Shown here in pieces: positions 34,138-41,955 of a stretch of 46,614 nt of DNA. The notes beneath the pieces were generated by a model. The model was not told where the DNA came from. It saw nothing but the letters and a program-made list of their open reading frames with translations, and ran no database searches. The translations under genes were made by a program, and so were the position numbers. Numbering within the stretch: position 1 is the first letter of the stretch; each line of letters opens with the position of its first letter. This stretch comes from Lachnospiraceae bacterium. GTDB taxonomy: Bacteria > Bacillota > Clostridia > Lachnospirales > Lachnospiraceae. The stretch lies in the NCBI GenBank assembly GCA_021153185.1, contig JAGKTY010000018.1:1-46614 (forward strand), in the 5' to 3' direction.

Positions 34138-34902
34138 CTACATACGGTACAGCTTTCTCGCATTTTGATTTGTAATCTCGATTACCTCTTGCTCAGAAAT
34201 GTCTTTTATTTTTGCAATTTCTGCGACAACATAAGGCAGATTCAAAGACGAATTCCGTTTTCCCCGGTTCGGCTCAGGTGACAAATATGGGGCATCCGTC
34301 TCAAGAACGATTGCCTCAAGCGGAAGCTCTGCGACGACCTGTTTCAGCTTCTTTCCGTTCTGAAACGTAAGCACACCGCCGACACCGATATAAAATCCCA
34401 TATCTACATACGTTTTGGCCGTTTGAGCGCCGTACGAAAAGCAGTGAATCACGCCGCCGACTTCCTCGGCCTTACATTCCTTCATGATTTCCATCGTATC
34501 GGCCATAGCATCTCTCGAATGAATGACCATCGGAAGCTTTGCATCCCTTGCCATCTCAATCTGCGCCCGAAACCACTTTTTCTGCACATCCTTATCTGTA
34601 TCGTCATAATGGTAATCAAGTCCAATCTCCCCGACAGCCAGTACCTTTGGATGAGAAAGCTGCTCTTGAAGCCATGCCATGCCTTCCTCCGTCAATTCAT
34701 CTGTATCCGATGGATGGACTCCGATTGCACCATATATAAAATCATAGCTGTTTAATAACGCCATCGTCTGCTGACATGACTGAAGCGATGCACCGATATT
34801 CACAATTGTCTCAATCCCGTGATTTGTCATATCGGAAAGCAGACGTTCCCTGTCTTCATCAAAAGCATCATCATCATAATGTGCATGCGTATCAAATATC
34901 AT
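34138..34902 (-). CDS. tatD: TatD-family metal-dependent DNase
   Basis: This 254-residue amidohydrolase-fold nuclease has metal and catalytic motifs in order: FDTHAHYDDDAF, VGEIGLDYHYD, MVIHSRDA, VIHCFSYG and LETDAPYLSPEPNRGKRN. The length and motif set are those of TatD/YabD, which act on DNA ends in repair or turnover. GGAGAATAAGG precedes the ATG. It heads the tatD-ksgA operon. Its promoter is interlocked with that of tRNA-Lys on the other strand. Confidence 0.95.
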   Translation of the reverse strand: MIFDTHAHYDDDAFDEDRERLLSDMTNHGIETIVNIGASLQSCQQTMALLNSYDFIYGAIGVHPSDTDELTEEGMAWLQEQLSHPKVLAVGEIGLDYHYDDTDKDVQKKWFRAQIEMARDAKLPMVIHSRDAMADTMEIMKECKAEEVGGVIHCFSYGAQTAKTYVDMGFYIGVGGVLTFQNGKKLKQVVAELPLEAIVLETDAPYLSPEPNRGKRNSSLNLPYVVAEIAKIKDISEQEVIEITNQNARKLYRM

Positions 34903-34940
34903 CCTTATTCTCCTAAAATCATTCTTTTTTGAAAAAATAC

Positions 34941-34969
34941 TTGCATTCTGTCATGCATTATACTATAAT
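34941..34969 (+). promoter_or_regulatory. Promoter of tRNA-Lys
   Basis: TTGCAT (34941-34946), 17 bases and TATAAT (34964-34969) on the plus strand, 34 bases before the tRNA. Its -10 lies one base from the -10 of the opposing tatD promoter, so both cannot be occupied at once. Confidence 0.75.
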
Positions 34970-34985
34970 CAATCTTGCGTTGCAA
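34957..34985 (-). promoter_or_regulatory. Promoter of tatD-ksgA, interlocked with the tRNA-Lys promoter
   Basis: TTGCAA (34980-34985), 17 bases and TATAAT (34957-34962) on the minus strand. The two -10 elements form the palindrome ATTATA-C-TATAAT (34957-34969). The leader to the tatD ATG is about 50 bases. Confidence 0.7.
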
Positions 34986-35003
34986 AGCAAATCGCATAAA
35001 TAT

Positions 35004-35076
35004 GCACCTTTAGCTCAGTTGGTAGAGCAGTAGACTCTTAATCTATTTGTCCAGGGTTCGAGTCCCTGAAGGTGCA
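35004..35076 (+). tRNA. tRNA-Lys (anticodon CTT)
   Basis: A 73-base tRNA: acceptor GCACCTT pairs with AAGGTGC (35069-35075), with discriminator A at 35076. The D arm has AGCTCAGTTGGTAGAGC, the anticodon loop CTCTTAA reads CTT (lysine AAG), and the T arm is GGTTCGAGTCC. CCA is not encoded. A promoter lies 34 bases upstream and a terminator follows at once. Confidence 0.96.
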
Positions 35077-35078
35077 CG

Positions 35079-35122
35079 AAGCACTGTTTTCACATTTAGT
35101 TGTGGGGGCGGTGCTTTTTTTT
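35079..35122 (+). terminator. Intrinsic terminator after tRNA-Lys
   Basis: AAGCAC (35079-35084) pairs with GTGCTT (35111-35116) around a 26-base loop containing an inner CACA/TGTG stem. Eight Ts run to 35122, ending at the stop codon of the convergent aminopeptidase gene. Confidence 0.7.
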
Positions 35123-36971
35123 ATATCGCTGCTGTAACTTCCAAAAGCCATTCGCGCTCTGCCTGCGTCAGCTGTGGTCCGATGATTTCATAAACACGTT
35201 TATGATACGCATTGAGCATGTCTTTTTCTTCCCGGTCAAGTAGCGCATCATCAATTGCCTCTAGGTCAAACGGCACCAAGGTCAACGTCTCAAATGCCAA
35301 AAACTGTCCGTATTCATTTTTTTCATGCTCCACACATAACATCAGATTCTCGTGTCTGATGCCGTATTCCCCCTGTAAATATAAGCCCGGCTCATTCGAT
35401 GTAATCATTCCCGCCGCAAACTCTGCACTTTGACTTGGCTCAAACGTATCCGGGATACGATATCTGATATGGTTTGGACCCTCGTGCACATTTAACAAAT
35501 ATCCGACACCGTGACCTGTCCCGTGATTGAAATTCAGCGCTTCCTTCCAAAGGGGCTCCCGTGCCAGAATGTCCAGATTTTCCCCGCGCACGCCCTTTAA
35601 GAAAATCGCGCTCATCAACCGCAGATGTCCCTTCAGAACAAGTGTAAAATGCCTCTTCATCTCATCAGTCACACTGCCAAGACAGACCGTTCTCGTAATG
35701 TCGGTCGTTCCCTCCAGATACTGACCGCCTGTATCATGCAGCACAAAGCTGTCTATCGTAAGCGGCGCATCGGTCTCCTCATCGGCACTATAATGCACAA
35801 TCGCACCATGCGGTCCTGCTGCCACAATCGGCTCAAAGCTCTGCCCGAAATAGTGTTGCCCCATCCTGCGGAAGGAATCTAATTTTGCGGCAGCAAAGCG
35901 CTCTGTGACCGTCTCTCCTGCATCCGTCAGTCTTCCTTTGGAATCTGCCGGCAAGTGCTTGAGCCAGTACAAATATTTCGTAACCGCCACACCGTCTTTT
36001 TCATGCGCAAGGCGCATATTGGCAACCTCGATATCGTTTTTTACTGCCTTATGAAGTGTCACCGGACTGCATCCGAATATCAGCCGGTTGTCAGTGGCAG
36101 AGCGGAGCAATGCAAAATTGGTATTTGCTTTGTCAAAGAAAATCGTTTTACCGCGCATGGATGCCATTGCATCATACACTGCGTCGTATGGTTTTAGCAA
36201 AACGTCAAATGCTTTGAGGGAACGCACGGCTTCCTCGCTCTGTTTTCTCTCCAAAATACTGCTATAAAGCGTACAGGTTTCTTCTTCGATACACAAATAA
36301 GCCAGCATCACCGGATTGTAATCCACGTCAGAGCTTCTGATATTCAGTAGCCAAGCAATCTCATCAAGCGCTGAAATAAGCAGCACTTCTGCCCCCTTTT
36401 TCTTCATTTCACACCTGATATCCGAAAGCTTCTCTTTTGCACTTTTTCCTGCGTACGTTTCTTCCAAAACAAAAACAGGTTCTGCCGGTAGATTGGGTCT
36501 TTCATCCCAGATAAGACCGACGAGATCCTCTTCATATGAAAATTGCACTGTTTTATTTGCCTGTGCAAAACTGTTCTCGATTTGTGTCACTTGCATAACC
36601 GTCATGACGCGCCCATCAAAACCGATAAGGCAGCCATCCGGCAGTTTCTGCGCAAGCAATTGAGGAAGCGGTTTGACACCCGGCTCTCCCATTTTATAGA
36701 GCATTATCCCTGTGCCGGAAAGCTCCTGCCTTGCCTGAATAAAATATCTTCCGTCCGTATAAAGTCCCGCCGAGCCGTCCTGAAAGACAACGAGCGTTCC
36801 TGCGGAACCCGTAAAACCCGACATAAATTCCCTGCACTTAAAATAGGAACCGACATATTCCGAACCATGGAAATCATCCGTTGGAACAAGATATGCGTCG
36901 ATTCCTCTTTCCTTTAAAATCTGCGTCAATTGTTTGATTCTGTTTTTGATGTCTGTTTTTGATGCCTGCAT
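35121..36971 (-). CDS. Aminopeptidase P family (Xaa-Pro aminopeptidase, M24B)
   Basis: This 616-residue metallopeptidase should remove an N-terminal residue before proline. It has the three-domain layout of long, eukaryote-like aminopeptidase P: two N-terminal creatinase-like domains (SEYVGSYFKCREFMSGFTGSAGTL, then IRSSDVDYNPVMLAYL) and a C-terminal pita-bread domain from about 320. Metal ligands are in DSFVLHDTGGQYLEGTTDITRT (Asp pair), FNHGTGHGVGYLLNVHEGP (His) and SNEPGLYLQGEYGIRHENL (Glu). The ATG at 36971 is chosen for GAAGAGG upstream, one base after the HAD stop. No signal peptide is seen. Confidence 0.94.
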   Translation of the reverse strand: MQASKTDIKNRIKQLTQILKERGIDAYLVPTDDFHGSEYVGSYFKCREFMSGFTGSAGTLVVFQDGSAGLYTDGRYFIQARQELSGTGIMLYKMGEPGVKPLPQLLAQKLPDGCLIGFDGRVMTVMQVTQIENSFAQANKTVQFSYEEDLVGLIWDERPNLPAEPVFVLEETYAGKSAKEKLSDIRCEMKKKGAEVLLISALDEIAWLLNIRSSDVDYNPVMLAYLCIEEETCTLYSSILERKQSEEAVRSLKAFDVLLKPYDAVYDAMASMRGKTIFFDKANTNFALLRSATDNRLIFGCSPVTLHKAVKNDIEVANMRLAHEKDGVAVTKYLYWLKHLPADSKGRLTDAGETVTERFAAAKLDSFRRMGQHYFGQSFEPIVAAGPHGAIVHYSADEETDAPLTIDSFVLHDTGGQYLEGTTDITRTVCLGSVTDEMKRHFTLVLKGHLRLMSAIFLKGVRGENLDILAREPLWKEALNFNHGTGHGVGYLLNVHEGPNHIRYRIPDTFEPSQSAEFAAGMITSNEPGLYLQGEYGIRHENLMLCVEHEKNEYGQFLAFETLTLVPFDLEAIDDALLDREEKDMLNAYHKRVYEIIGPQLTQAEREWLLEVTAAI

Positions 36972-36972
36972 A

Positions 36973-37617
36973 TTATGCCTCTTCCCCAAATACTTGTGCG
37001 GCTACCTCAGGGAGCTGACGAAAGGACTGAATGCGATACTTCGCCTGCGGTACCTCCCCAAAGCCGTACTCTGCCAGAATAAATGGCAGTCCCGCTTCCA
37101 TTGTCGAATTGTAATCTCCCAGGACATCCCCGACATAGACCGCCTTGTCTAACTGATTTCTCTCGACAACCAGTTTGATATTATCACCCTTTGGTTTGCC
37201 TGTATTGCCAAAATTCTCCGTGTCGGTAAACAGATATCCGAGCTTATGATACGTAAGAAACGCCTCGATATACCCAATCTGACAGTTGCTTACGATAAAT
37301 AATTCGTAAGTCTTTGCTAATGTTTGTAAGGTCTCCTCAAGGTCCGGATACAATATTCCACCGTGTTGTTCCAGGTAAGCATTTTCATTGTTATAGCACG
37401 CATCCATGACCCTGTCTCTTCTACCAGGCTCCATATCCGGAAAAACGCATCTTGCGATTTCATCCATTGTCTTGCCCATAAGACTGTAAATCTGCGCTAC
37501 GCTCACAAGCTTTTCCTTCGTCTCAAGCCCTGCAATCACTTCGTTCCACGAATCAGTCACCCCTTGTGCAGAATCCCAAAGCGTTCCGTCTAAATCAAAA
37601 ATAATTCCTTTTTTCAT
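36973..37617 (-). CDS. HAD-superfamily hydrolase (phosphoglycolate phosphatase-like)
   Basis: This 214-residue phosphatase-type protein has HAD motif I FDLDGTLWDS, motif II FIVSNCQ, a motif III Lys in NTGKPKG and motif IV VGDVLGDYNSTMEAG. The helical cap after motif I puts it in subfamily IA near phosphoglycolate phosphatase or beta-phosphoglucomutase. The substrate is not fixed by sequence. Its ATG directly abuts the stop of the GNAT gene, and the aminopeptidase gene follows after one base, forming a tight three-gene operon. Confidence 0.9.
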   Translation of the reverse strand: MKKGIIFDLDGTLWDSAQGVTDSWNEVIAGLETKEKLVSVAQIYSLMGKTMDEIARCVFPDMEPGRRDRVMDACYNNENAYLEQHGGILYPDLEETLQTLAKTYELFIVSNCQIGYIEAFLTYHKLGYLFTDTENFGNTGKPKGDNIKLVVERNQLDKAVYVGDVLGDYNSTMEAGLPFILAEYGFGEVPQAKYRIQSFRQLPEVAAQVFGEEA

Positions 37618-38067
37618 TTATGCTTCATTCTCCTTTTTGGGTTTACGGTAATACATATAGTATTCCTCTTCTCCCAAATCTTCATTAACCTGCGTCTCTT
37701 TTATTTTGAGCCCATTTTTTTGGTAAAAGGAAACGGCCGCCTCATTTTTTTGGAACACGTGCAGCGTAAAGAATTCCAAATCTTCTTTGATATAATTCAG
37801 AAGCCTTGAGCCGATTCCTTCCCTTGTAAAGTCAGGGTGCACAAACAACCCCTGCACATATCCCTCATCAAGTCCGATGAATCCGATGACTTTTCCTTCA
37901 AACTCATAGACATACACTTCCGATTGTGAAATCGCACGTCTCACATAGTTAAAATTGCGCTTCCAGTATTCCTCGCCGATAAATGCATGTGCTGTTTTAT
38001 TGCCTTGAAACCAGATATACATGACCGCATCCAAATCAGTCTCTATATACTTTCGAATAATATCCAT
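37618..38067 (-). CDS. GNAT-family N-acetyltransferase
   Basis: This 149-residue acetyltransferase has the acetyl-CoA binding core VQGLFVHPDFTREGIGSRLLNYIKE, followed by TLHVFQKNEAAVSFYQKNGLKI. The length is that of RimI/YjaB-like GNAT proteins. The substrate is unknown. It is the first gene of the GNAT-HAD-aminopeptidase operon. AAGAAGGAAAC precedes the ATG. No clear promoter is found for it, although a TTGACA lies upstream (38111-38116). Confidence 0.92.
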   Translation of the reverse strand: MDIIRKYIETDLDAVMYIWFQGNKTAHAFIGEEYWKRNFNYVRRAISQSEVYVYEFEGKVIGFIGLDEGYVQGLFVHPDFTREGIGSRLLNYIKEDLEFFTLHVFQKNEAAVSFYQKNGLKIKETQVNEDLGEEEYYMYYRKPKKENEA

Positions 38068-38145
38068 ATGTTTCCTTCTTTCCCGTTTCTGCTAACAGTT
38101 TACCAAAGCTTGTCAAAAAAGGATAGCCTCTTTCCATTTTTCTTA

Positions 38146-38174
38146 TTGCTTTTTGGCATTATGTTTGGTATAGT
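38146..38174 (+). promoter_or_regulatory. Promoter of tRNA-Pro
   Basis: TTGCTT (38146-38151), 17 bases and TATAGT (38169-38174) on the plus strand, 19 bases before the tRNA. Confidence 0.6.
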
Positions 38175-38193
38175 AATTAAGGAAATTTTATAT

Positions 38194-38267
38194 CGGCGCG
38201 TGGCTCAGCTTGGTAGAGCGCTGCGTTCGGGACGCAGAGGTCGCAGGTTCGAATCCTGTCGCGCCGA
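38194..38267 (+). tRNA. tRNA-Pro (anticodon CGG)
   Basis: A 74-base tRNA with acceptor CGGCGCG pairing with CGCGCCG (38260-38266) and discriminator A. The D arm is GGCTCAGCTTGGTAGAGC. The anticodon stem-loop CTGCG-TTCGGGA-CGCAG reads CGG (proline CCG). The T arm is GGTTCGAATCC. CCA is not encoded. Confidence 0.96.
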
Positions 38268-38275
38268 CTTTTCAC

Positions 38276-38296
38276 AGACCGTTAGGTCTTTTTTTT
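38276..38296 (+). terminator. Intrinsic terminator between tRNA-Pro and the antiporter
   Basis: AGACC-GTTA-GGTCT followed by eight Ts, starting 9 bases after the tRNA. The stem is only 5 bp, so some readthrough into the antiporter gene is plausible. Confidence 0.7.
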
Positions 38297-38320
38297 ATGA
38301 TAAATGAAAGAGGCGATATC

Positions 38321-39511
38321 ATGGAAACATATGAAATTTTGAGAGACCTGGCAATTATTCTTTTATCTGCCAAAATCTTTGGTATGCTTGCCAGAAAATG
38401 CAAGGCACCACAGGTTGTCGGACAGATTCTTGCCGGTCTGGTTATCGGACCTTGTTTTTTGGGACTGCTGCGTCAGACAGAATTCATCGCTGAGATGGCT
38501 GAAATCGGTGTCATCCTCATCATGTTCTCGGCAGGACTTGAAACAAATTTGTCGGATTTAAAGAAATCCGGTCCAAAGGCCTGCATGATTGCGATAGCCG
38601 GCGTGTTTGTTCCGTTTATTCTCGGCGCGCTCTTATACCTTGGCTTCTACGGCTTTACAGGGGTTGGCACGCCCAACTTCTATGCGGCGCTTTCCATCGG
38701 TGCGATTATGACAGCAACATCCGTCAGCATCACGGTCGCAGCGCTCCAGGAGCTTGGAAAACTCCGCGGGGAGATTGGAACCACGATTTTAAGCTCCGCG
38801 ATCATTGACGATGTCATTGGCATTATGGTGTTAACCTTTGTCATCGGTATGAAATCGCCTGATTCCAATCTGCTCATGGTTATTTTAAAAACGGTTTTGT
38901 TTTTCTTTGTGGCAATTGTGGGCGGTATCATAACTTACAAATTATTTGCAATTCTCGATAGCAAACGTCCGCATACAAGACGTATTCCGATTTTCGGATT
39001 CGTTCTTTGCTTTGGACTTGCATACATTGCCGAACGGTATTTTGGCATTGCAGACATCACCGGTGCATACACAGCCGGTATCATCCTTTGTTCCCTAAAG
39101 GATGCCGAATACATTAACAACAAAACCAATATCAGCACCTATATGATTTTTGCGCCGATTTTCTTTACCGGAATCGGTCTGAAAACATCGTTTAACGCCG
39201 TGACACCAAAGCTGCTGCTGTTCTGTGTCGCTTTCGTAGCCGTCGCGCTGCTTTCAAAGATTATCGGATGCGGACTGATGGCGAAGGCACTCAAATTCAG
39301 CTGGTCTGATTCCTTAAAAATCGGTGTCGGTATGATGACGCGCGGGGAGGTTGCCTTAATCGTCGGCGGAAAATGCTTATCACAGGGCATGATTACTTCC
39401 GAATTTTTCACAGCAGTCATTCTACTGATTATCTGTTCGTCCATTTTGACACCTATCATTTTAAAACTGCTATTTGCAAAAGAAAAAGCCCCGGCAAATG
39501 CCGAGGCATAA
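38321..39511 (+). CDS. Kef/CPA2-type cation:proton antiporter
   Basis: This 396-residue protein has about 12 membrane helices. The CPA2 pattern is visible in PQVVGQILAGLVIGP and AEIGVILIMFSAGLETNL near the N terminus, and later in TATSVSITVAALQELGKL and AIIDDVIGIMVL. It probably exchanges Na+ or K+ for H+. There is no RCK/TrkA-N domain, so regulation by nucleotides is not indicated. The ATG at 38321 has AGAGGCGAT upstream; an in-frame ATG at 38297 lies right after the T-run and lacks a ribosome site. The gene begins 25 bases after the tRNA-Pro terminator with no room for its own promoter. Confidence 0.93.
   Translation: METYEILRDLAIILLSAKIFGMLARKCKAPQVVGQILAGLVIGPCFLGLLRQTEFIAEMAEIGVILIMFSAGLETNLSDLKKSGPKACMIAIAGVFVPFILGALLYLGFYGFTGVGTPNFYAALSIGAIMTATSVSITVAALQELGKLRGEIGTTILSSAIIDDVIGIMVLTFVIGMKSPDSNLLMVILKTVLFFFVAIVGGIITYKLFAILDSKRPHTRRIPIFGFVLCFGLAYIAERYFGIADITGAYTAGIILCSLKDAEYINNKTNISTYMIFAPIFFTGIGLKTSFNAVTPKLLLFCVAFVAVALLSKIIGCGLMAKALKFSWSDSLKIGVGMMTRGEVALIVGGKCLSQGMITSEFFTAVILLIICSSILTPIILKLLFAKEKAPANAEA
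39480..39507 (-). terminator. trmB terminator embedded in the antiporter 3' codons
   Basis: On the minus strand GCCTCGGC-ATTT-GCCGGGGC (39507-39488) forms an 8-bp stem with one G-U pair, followed by TTTTTCTTTT. The same bases encode the last residues (APANAEA) of the antiporter on the plus strand. Confidence 0.85.
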
Positions 39512-39543
39512 GAAACAAATGCTAAATCCCATTTGTGTGTATG

Positions 39544-40188
39544 TTATCGAAAGATGATGTATTTACAGATGGGATTTCCTTTGCTTGAAAACTTCTCTTC
39601 ATATTCTGTCATCACGTTTCCTTCACATAATCTTGCATCATGATGCAAATCGTATGTGATTTCCTTTGCCTGCCAGCCGGCAAGCGCAAGCTCATCTACC
39701 GCAAAATCAAAAAGCCCTCTGTTATCGGTCTTAAATTCAATTGTTCCGTCCCGCTTTAGAACCTGATCGTAAAGCGCTAAGAACTCCTTTGACGGGAGTC
39801 TCCTTTTGGCGTGCCGGTCCTTTGGCCATGGGTCTGAAAAATTGAGGTAAATCCGGTCAATTTCTCCGTTTGCAAAAAACTGTGTAAGCTCCTTTGCATC
39901 CACACACATAAAGCGGACATTGGAAGGAACCTCCTCCATCGCATCCAGCTTTTGAAGCGCGCGAAGAAGCACGCTGGAATAACGTTCCATTCCGATATAG
40001 TTAATCTCCGGATGAAGCTTTGCCATCTGCACAATAAACTTCCCTTTTCCCATACCGATTTCCACATGCAGCGCATGGTCATTTCCAAACAGCTCTTTGT
40101 AAGCACCCCTGTGCTCCTTCGGATTTTGTATCACATACGGGCTCGCAGCAATGACATCGCCTGCACCCGGAATATTTCGTAATCTCAT
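39544..40188 (-). CDS. trmB: tRNA (guanine46-N7)-methyltransferase
   Basis: This 214-residue SAM-dependent enzyme methylates G46 in the tRNA variable loop. It shows the SAM site HVEIGMGKGKFI, then NYIGMERYSSVLLRAL, and the family-specific LNFSDPWPKDRHAKRRL. The length is standard. GTAGGAG precedes the ATG. It has its own promoter upstream and a terminator that lies inside the convergent antiporter gene. Confidence 0.97.
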   Translation of the reverse strand: MRLRNIPGAGDVIAASPYVIQNPKEHRGAYKELFGNDHALHVEIGMGKGKFIVQMAKLHPEINYIGMERYSSVLLRALQKLDAMEEVPSNVRFMCVDAKELTQFFANGEIDRIYLNFSDPWPKDRHAKRRLPSKEFLALYDQVLKRDGTIEFKTDNRGLFDFAVDELALAGWQAKEITYDLHHDARLCEGNVMTEYEEKFSSKGNPICKYIIFR

Positions 40189-40250
40189 GTTTTCTCCTAC
40201 ATATCATTTTTTCCAAAGCAAACCGAAACCGGCTCATTTCACAATGATTG

Positions 40251-40279
40251 ATTATACCCAATTATCCAAAAGCGCGCAA
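40251..40279 (-). promoter_or_regulatory. Promoter of trmB
   Basis: TTGCGC (40274-40279), 17 bases and a perfect TATAAT (40251-40256) on the minus strand. The remaining bases to 40415 should hold the divergent carboxypeptidase promoter. The best plus-strand candidate is a TAAAAT near 40353 without a good -35. Confidence 0.6.
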
Positions 40280-40415
40280 CAAATAGTTTACAATTTTGTG
40301 CTTTCATTGGACAATAAACGGATTCCATCTGTTATTTTTCCAAAAAGTGGTGTAAAATAATGACAAATGCGTAAACGGACATTCAGCATCCCATTTGCGT
40401 TTTGTGGAGTACGAT

Positions 40416-41924
40416 ATGAAACAAATAAAACATTCCTTATTGCGTACATTTTGTATTGCAATGACGGCTGCCGTCTTTTTCACATCCTTGTGGATTCGCC
40501 CGATGACCGCCTTTGCACAAGTCGATTACATGGCAGAGCATGAAAACAACAAAACACTCCCGGTACAGAGCAATGAAATACCCGGCTGGCCTACCGGTCC
40601 GTCGATTGGTGCCAAATCCGCCATTTTGATGGATGCCAAAAGCGGTACCATTTTATATTCCAAAAACATTGATGAAAAAAATTATCCGGCCAGTACGACC
40701 AAGATTTTGACGACGCTCATTGCCATCGAACATTCCAATCTCGATGATATGGTTACCTTTTCGAGCAGTGCCGTCAACATCGATTACCGTTCCTCTAACA
40801 TGGGAATGGACGCCGGCCAGAGTATTACGATGGAGCAATGTCTCTACGGAATTTTGGTTCATTCCGCGAACGAGGTCGCCAATGCAGTCGCTGAACATGT
40901 CGCAGGTTCCATCGATGAATTTGTAAACATGATGAACAAGCGCGCTGCAGAGCTTGGCTGCACCAATTCCCATTTTGTGACAACGAACGGTCTTCACGAT
41001 GAAAACCATTATACGACGGCAAGAGATTTGGCCCTAATAGGACGCGCTTTTTTTGCAAACGAGACACTCTGTAAGATGTCGAGTACGGCAACCTACCACA
41101 TTGACCCGACCCCGACGCAGCCGGACGTGATTGACTGCTATACGCACAACAAAATCACCAACGGTACCTATCCGTATGAGTACCTTGTCGGAAGTAAAAC
41201 AGGTTATACGGATGATGCCAGACAGACGCTTGTATCGTGTGCCGAAAAGGATGGTATGAAGCTTATTTGTGTGGTGATGCGCGAGGAAACCCCCGACCAG
41301 TTTTTGGATACCATCACACTATTTGACTATGGCTTTGACAATTTCCATATGGCAAATGTTGCGGAGAATGAAACGAAATACAATATCAGCACGTCCTCTT
41401 TTTTGGAAATCAAAACGGATATCTATGGTGACAGCAATCCGATTTTAACAATTGACCCACAGGCTAATTTGATCCTTCCAAATACCGTTGATTTCCAAAA
41501 TTTGGAAAGCAGCCTGACGTATTTAGATCAAAAAGGAGATGAAATCGCCACGATTTCCTATTCCTATGAGGGAATTTTGCTTGGCAGTGCCTCCCTGATC
41601 ATGAGTCCGCAGACAGAGCATTCCTATGATTTTTCATCGGATACCAAAGCGCCGCAGGAAGCATCGGAACATGTCATTTTTCTGAATGTCGGAAAAATTT
41701 TTATTGTTCTCATCAGTGTGTTAATCCTGCTGCTTGCCGCTATTTTCCTGACGGCCTTCTTCCGGGATTACAATTTCTCGGACCGGTTTAAGCGTTCATC
41801 CTGGGGTGGCAGCAGACCGCGCTCAAAAATGTTCCGAAAGTCGACAAGACGGCGGCGCACCCGAAGATCCAACGTCCCGAAACATAAGAACCGCGACTTT
41901 TTTGATGATATTCATTTCAGATAA
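40416..41924 (+). CDS. D-alanyl-D-alanine carboxypeptidase (PBP5/DacF type)
   Basis: This 502-residue penicillin-binding protein trims the terminal D-Ala from peptidoglycan stem peptides. It has a signal peptide (residues 1 to about 34, ending TAFAQ). The serine-peptidase motifs are PASTTKI (SxxK), HSANE (SxN) and GSKTGYT (KTG). The C terminus adds a membrane helix (about 425-450, IFIVLISVLILLLAAIFLTAF) and a very basic cytoplasmic tail (STRRRRTRR). Most PBP5-like enzymes end in an amphipathic anchor instead. The ATG at 40416 has GTGGAG six bases upstream and begins the signal peptide. A bidirectional terminator follows. Confidence 0.94.
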   Translation: MKQIKHSLLRTFCIAMTAAVFFTSLWIRPMTAFAQVDYMAEHENNKTLPVQSNEIPGWPTGPSIGAKSAILMDAKSGTILYSKNIDEKNYPASTTKILTTLIAIEHSNLDDMVTFSSSAVNIDYRSSNMGMDAGQSITMEQCLYGILVHSANEVANAVAEHVAGSIDEFVNMMNKRAAELGCTNSHFVTTNGLHDENHYTTARDLALIGRAFFANETLCKMSSTATYHIDPTPTQPDVIDCYTHNKITNGTYPYEYLVGSKTGYTDDARQTLVSCAEKDGMKLICVVMREETPDQFLDTITLFDYGFDNFHMANVAENETKYNISTSSFLEIKTDIYGDSNPILTIDPQANLILPNTVDFQNLESSLTYLDQKGDEIATISYSYEGILLGSASLIMSPQTEHSYDFSSDTKAPQEASEHVIFLNVGKIFIVLISVLILLLAAIFLTAFFRDYNFSDRFKRSSWGGSRPRSKMFRKSTRRRRTRRSNVPKHKNRDFFDDIHFR

Positions 41925-41955
41925 ACAAAACCCGCATTTAATTTGCGGGTTTTGT
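41925..41955. terminator. Bidirectional terminator between convergent genes
   Basis: ACAAAACCCGCA (41925-41936) pairs perfectly with TGCGGGTTTTGT (41944-41955) around a 7-base loop. T-rich ends occur in both directions. It starts right after the carboxypeptidase stop and includes the stop and last codons of the convergent exonuclease gene. Confidence 0.88.

Noticed and set aside
38210..38320. Extended antiporter start inside tRNA-Pro
   Set aside because: It would translate the tRNA and terminator. The ATG at 38321 has a proper ribosome site.
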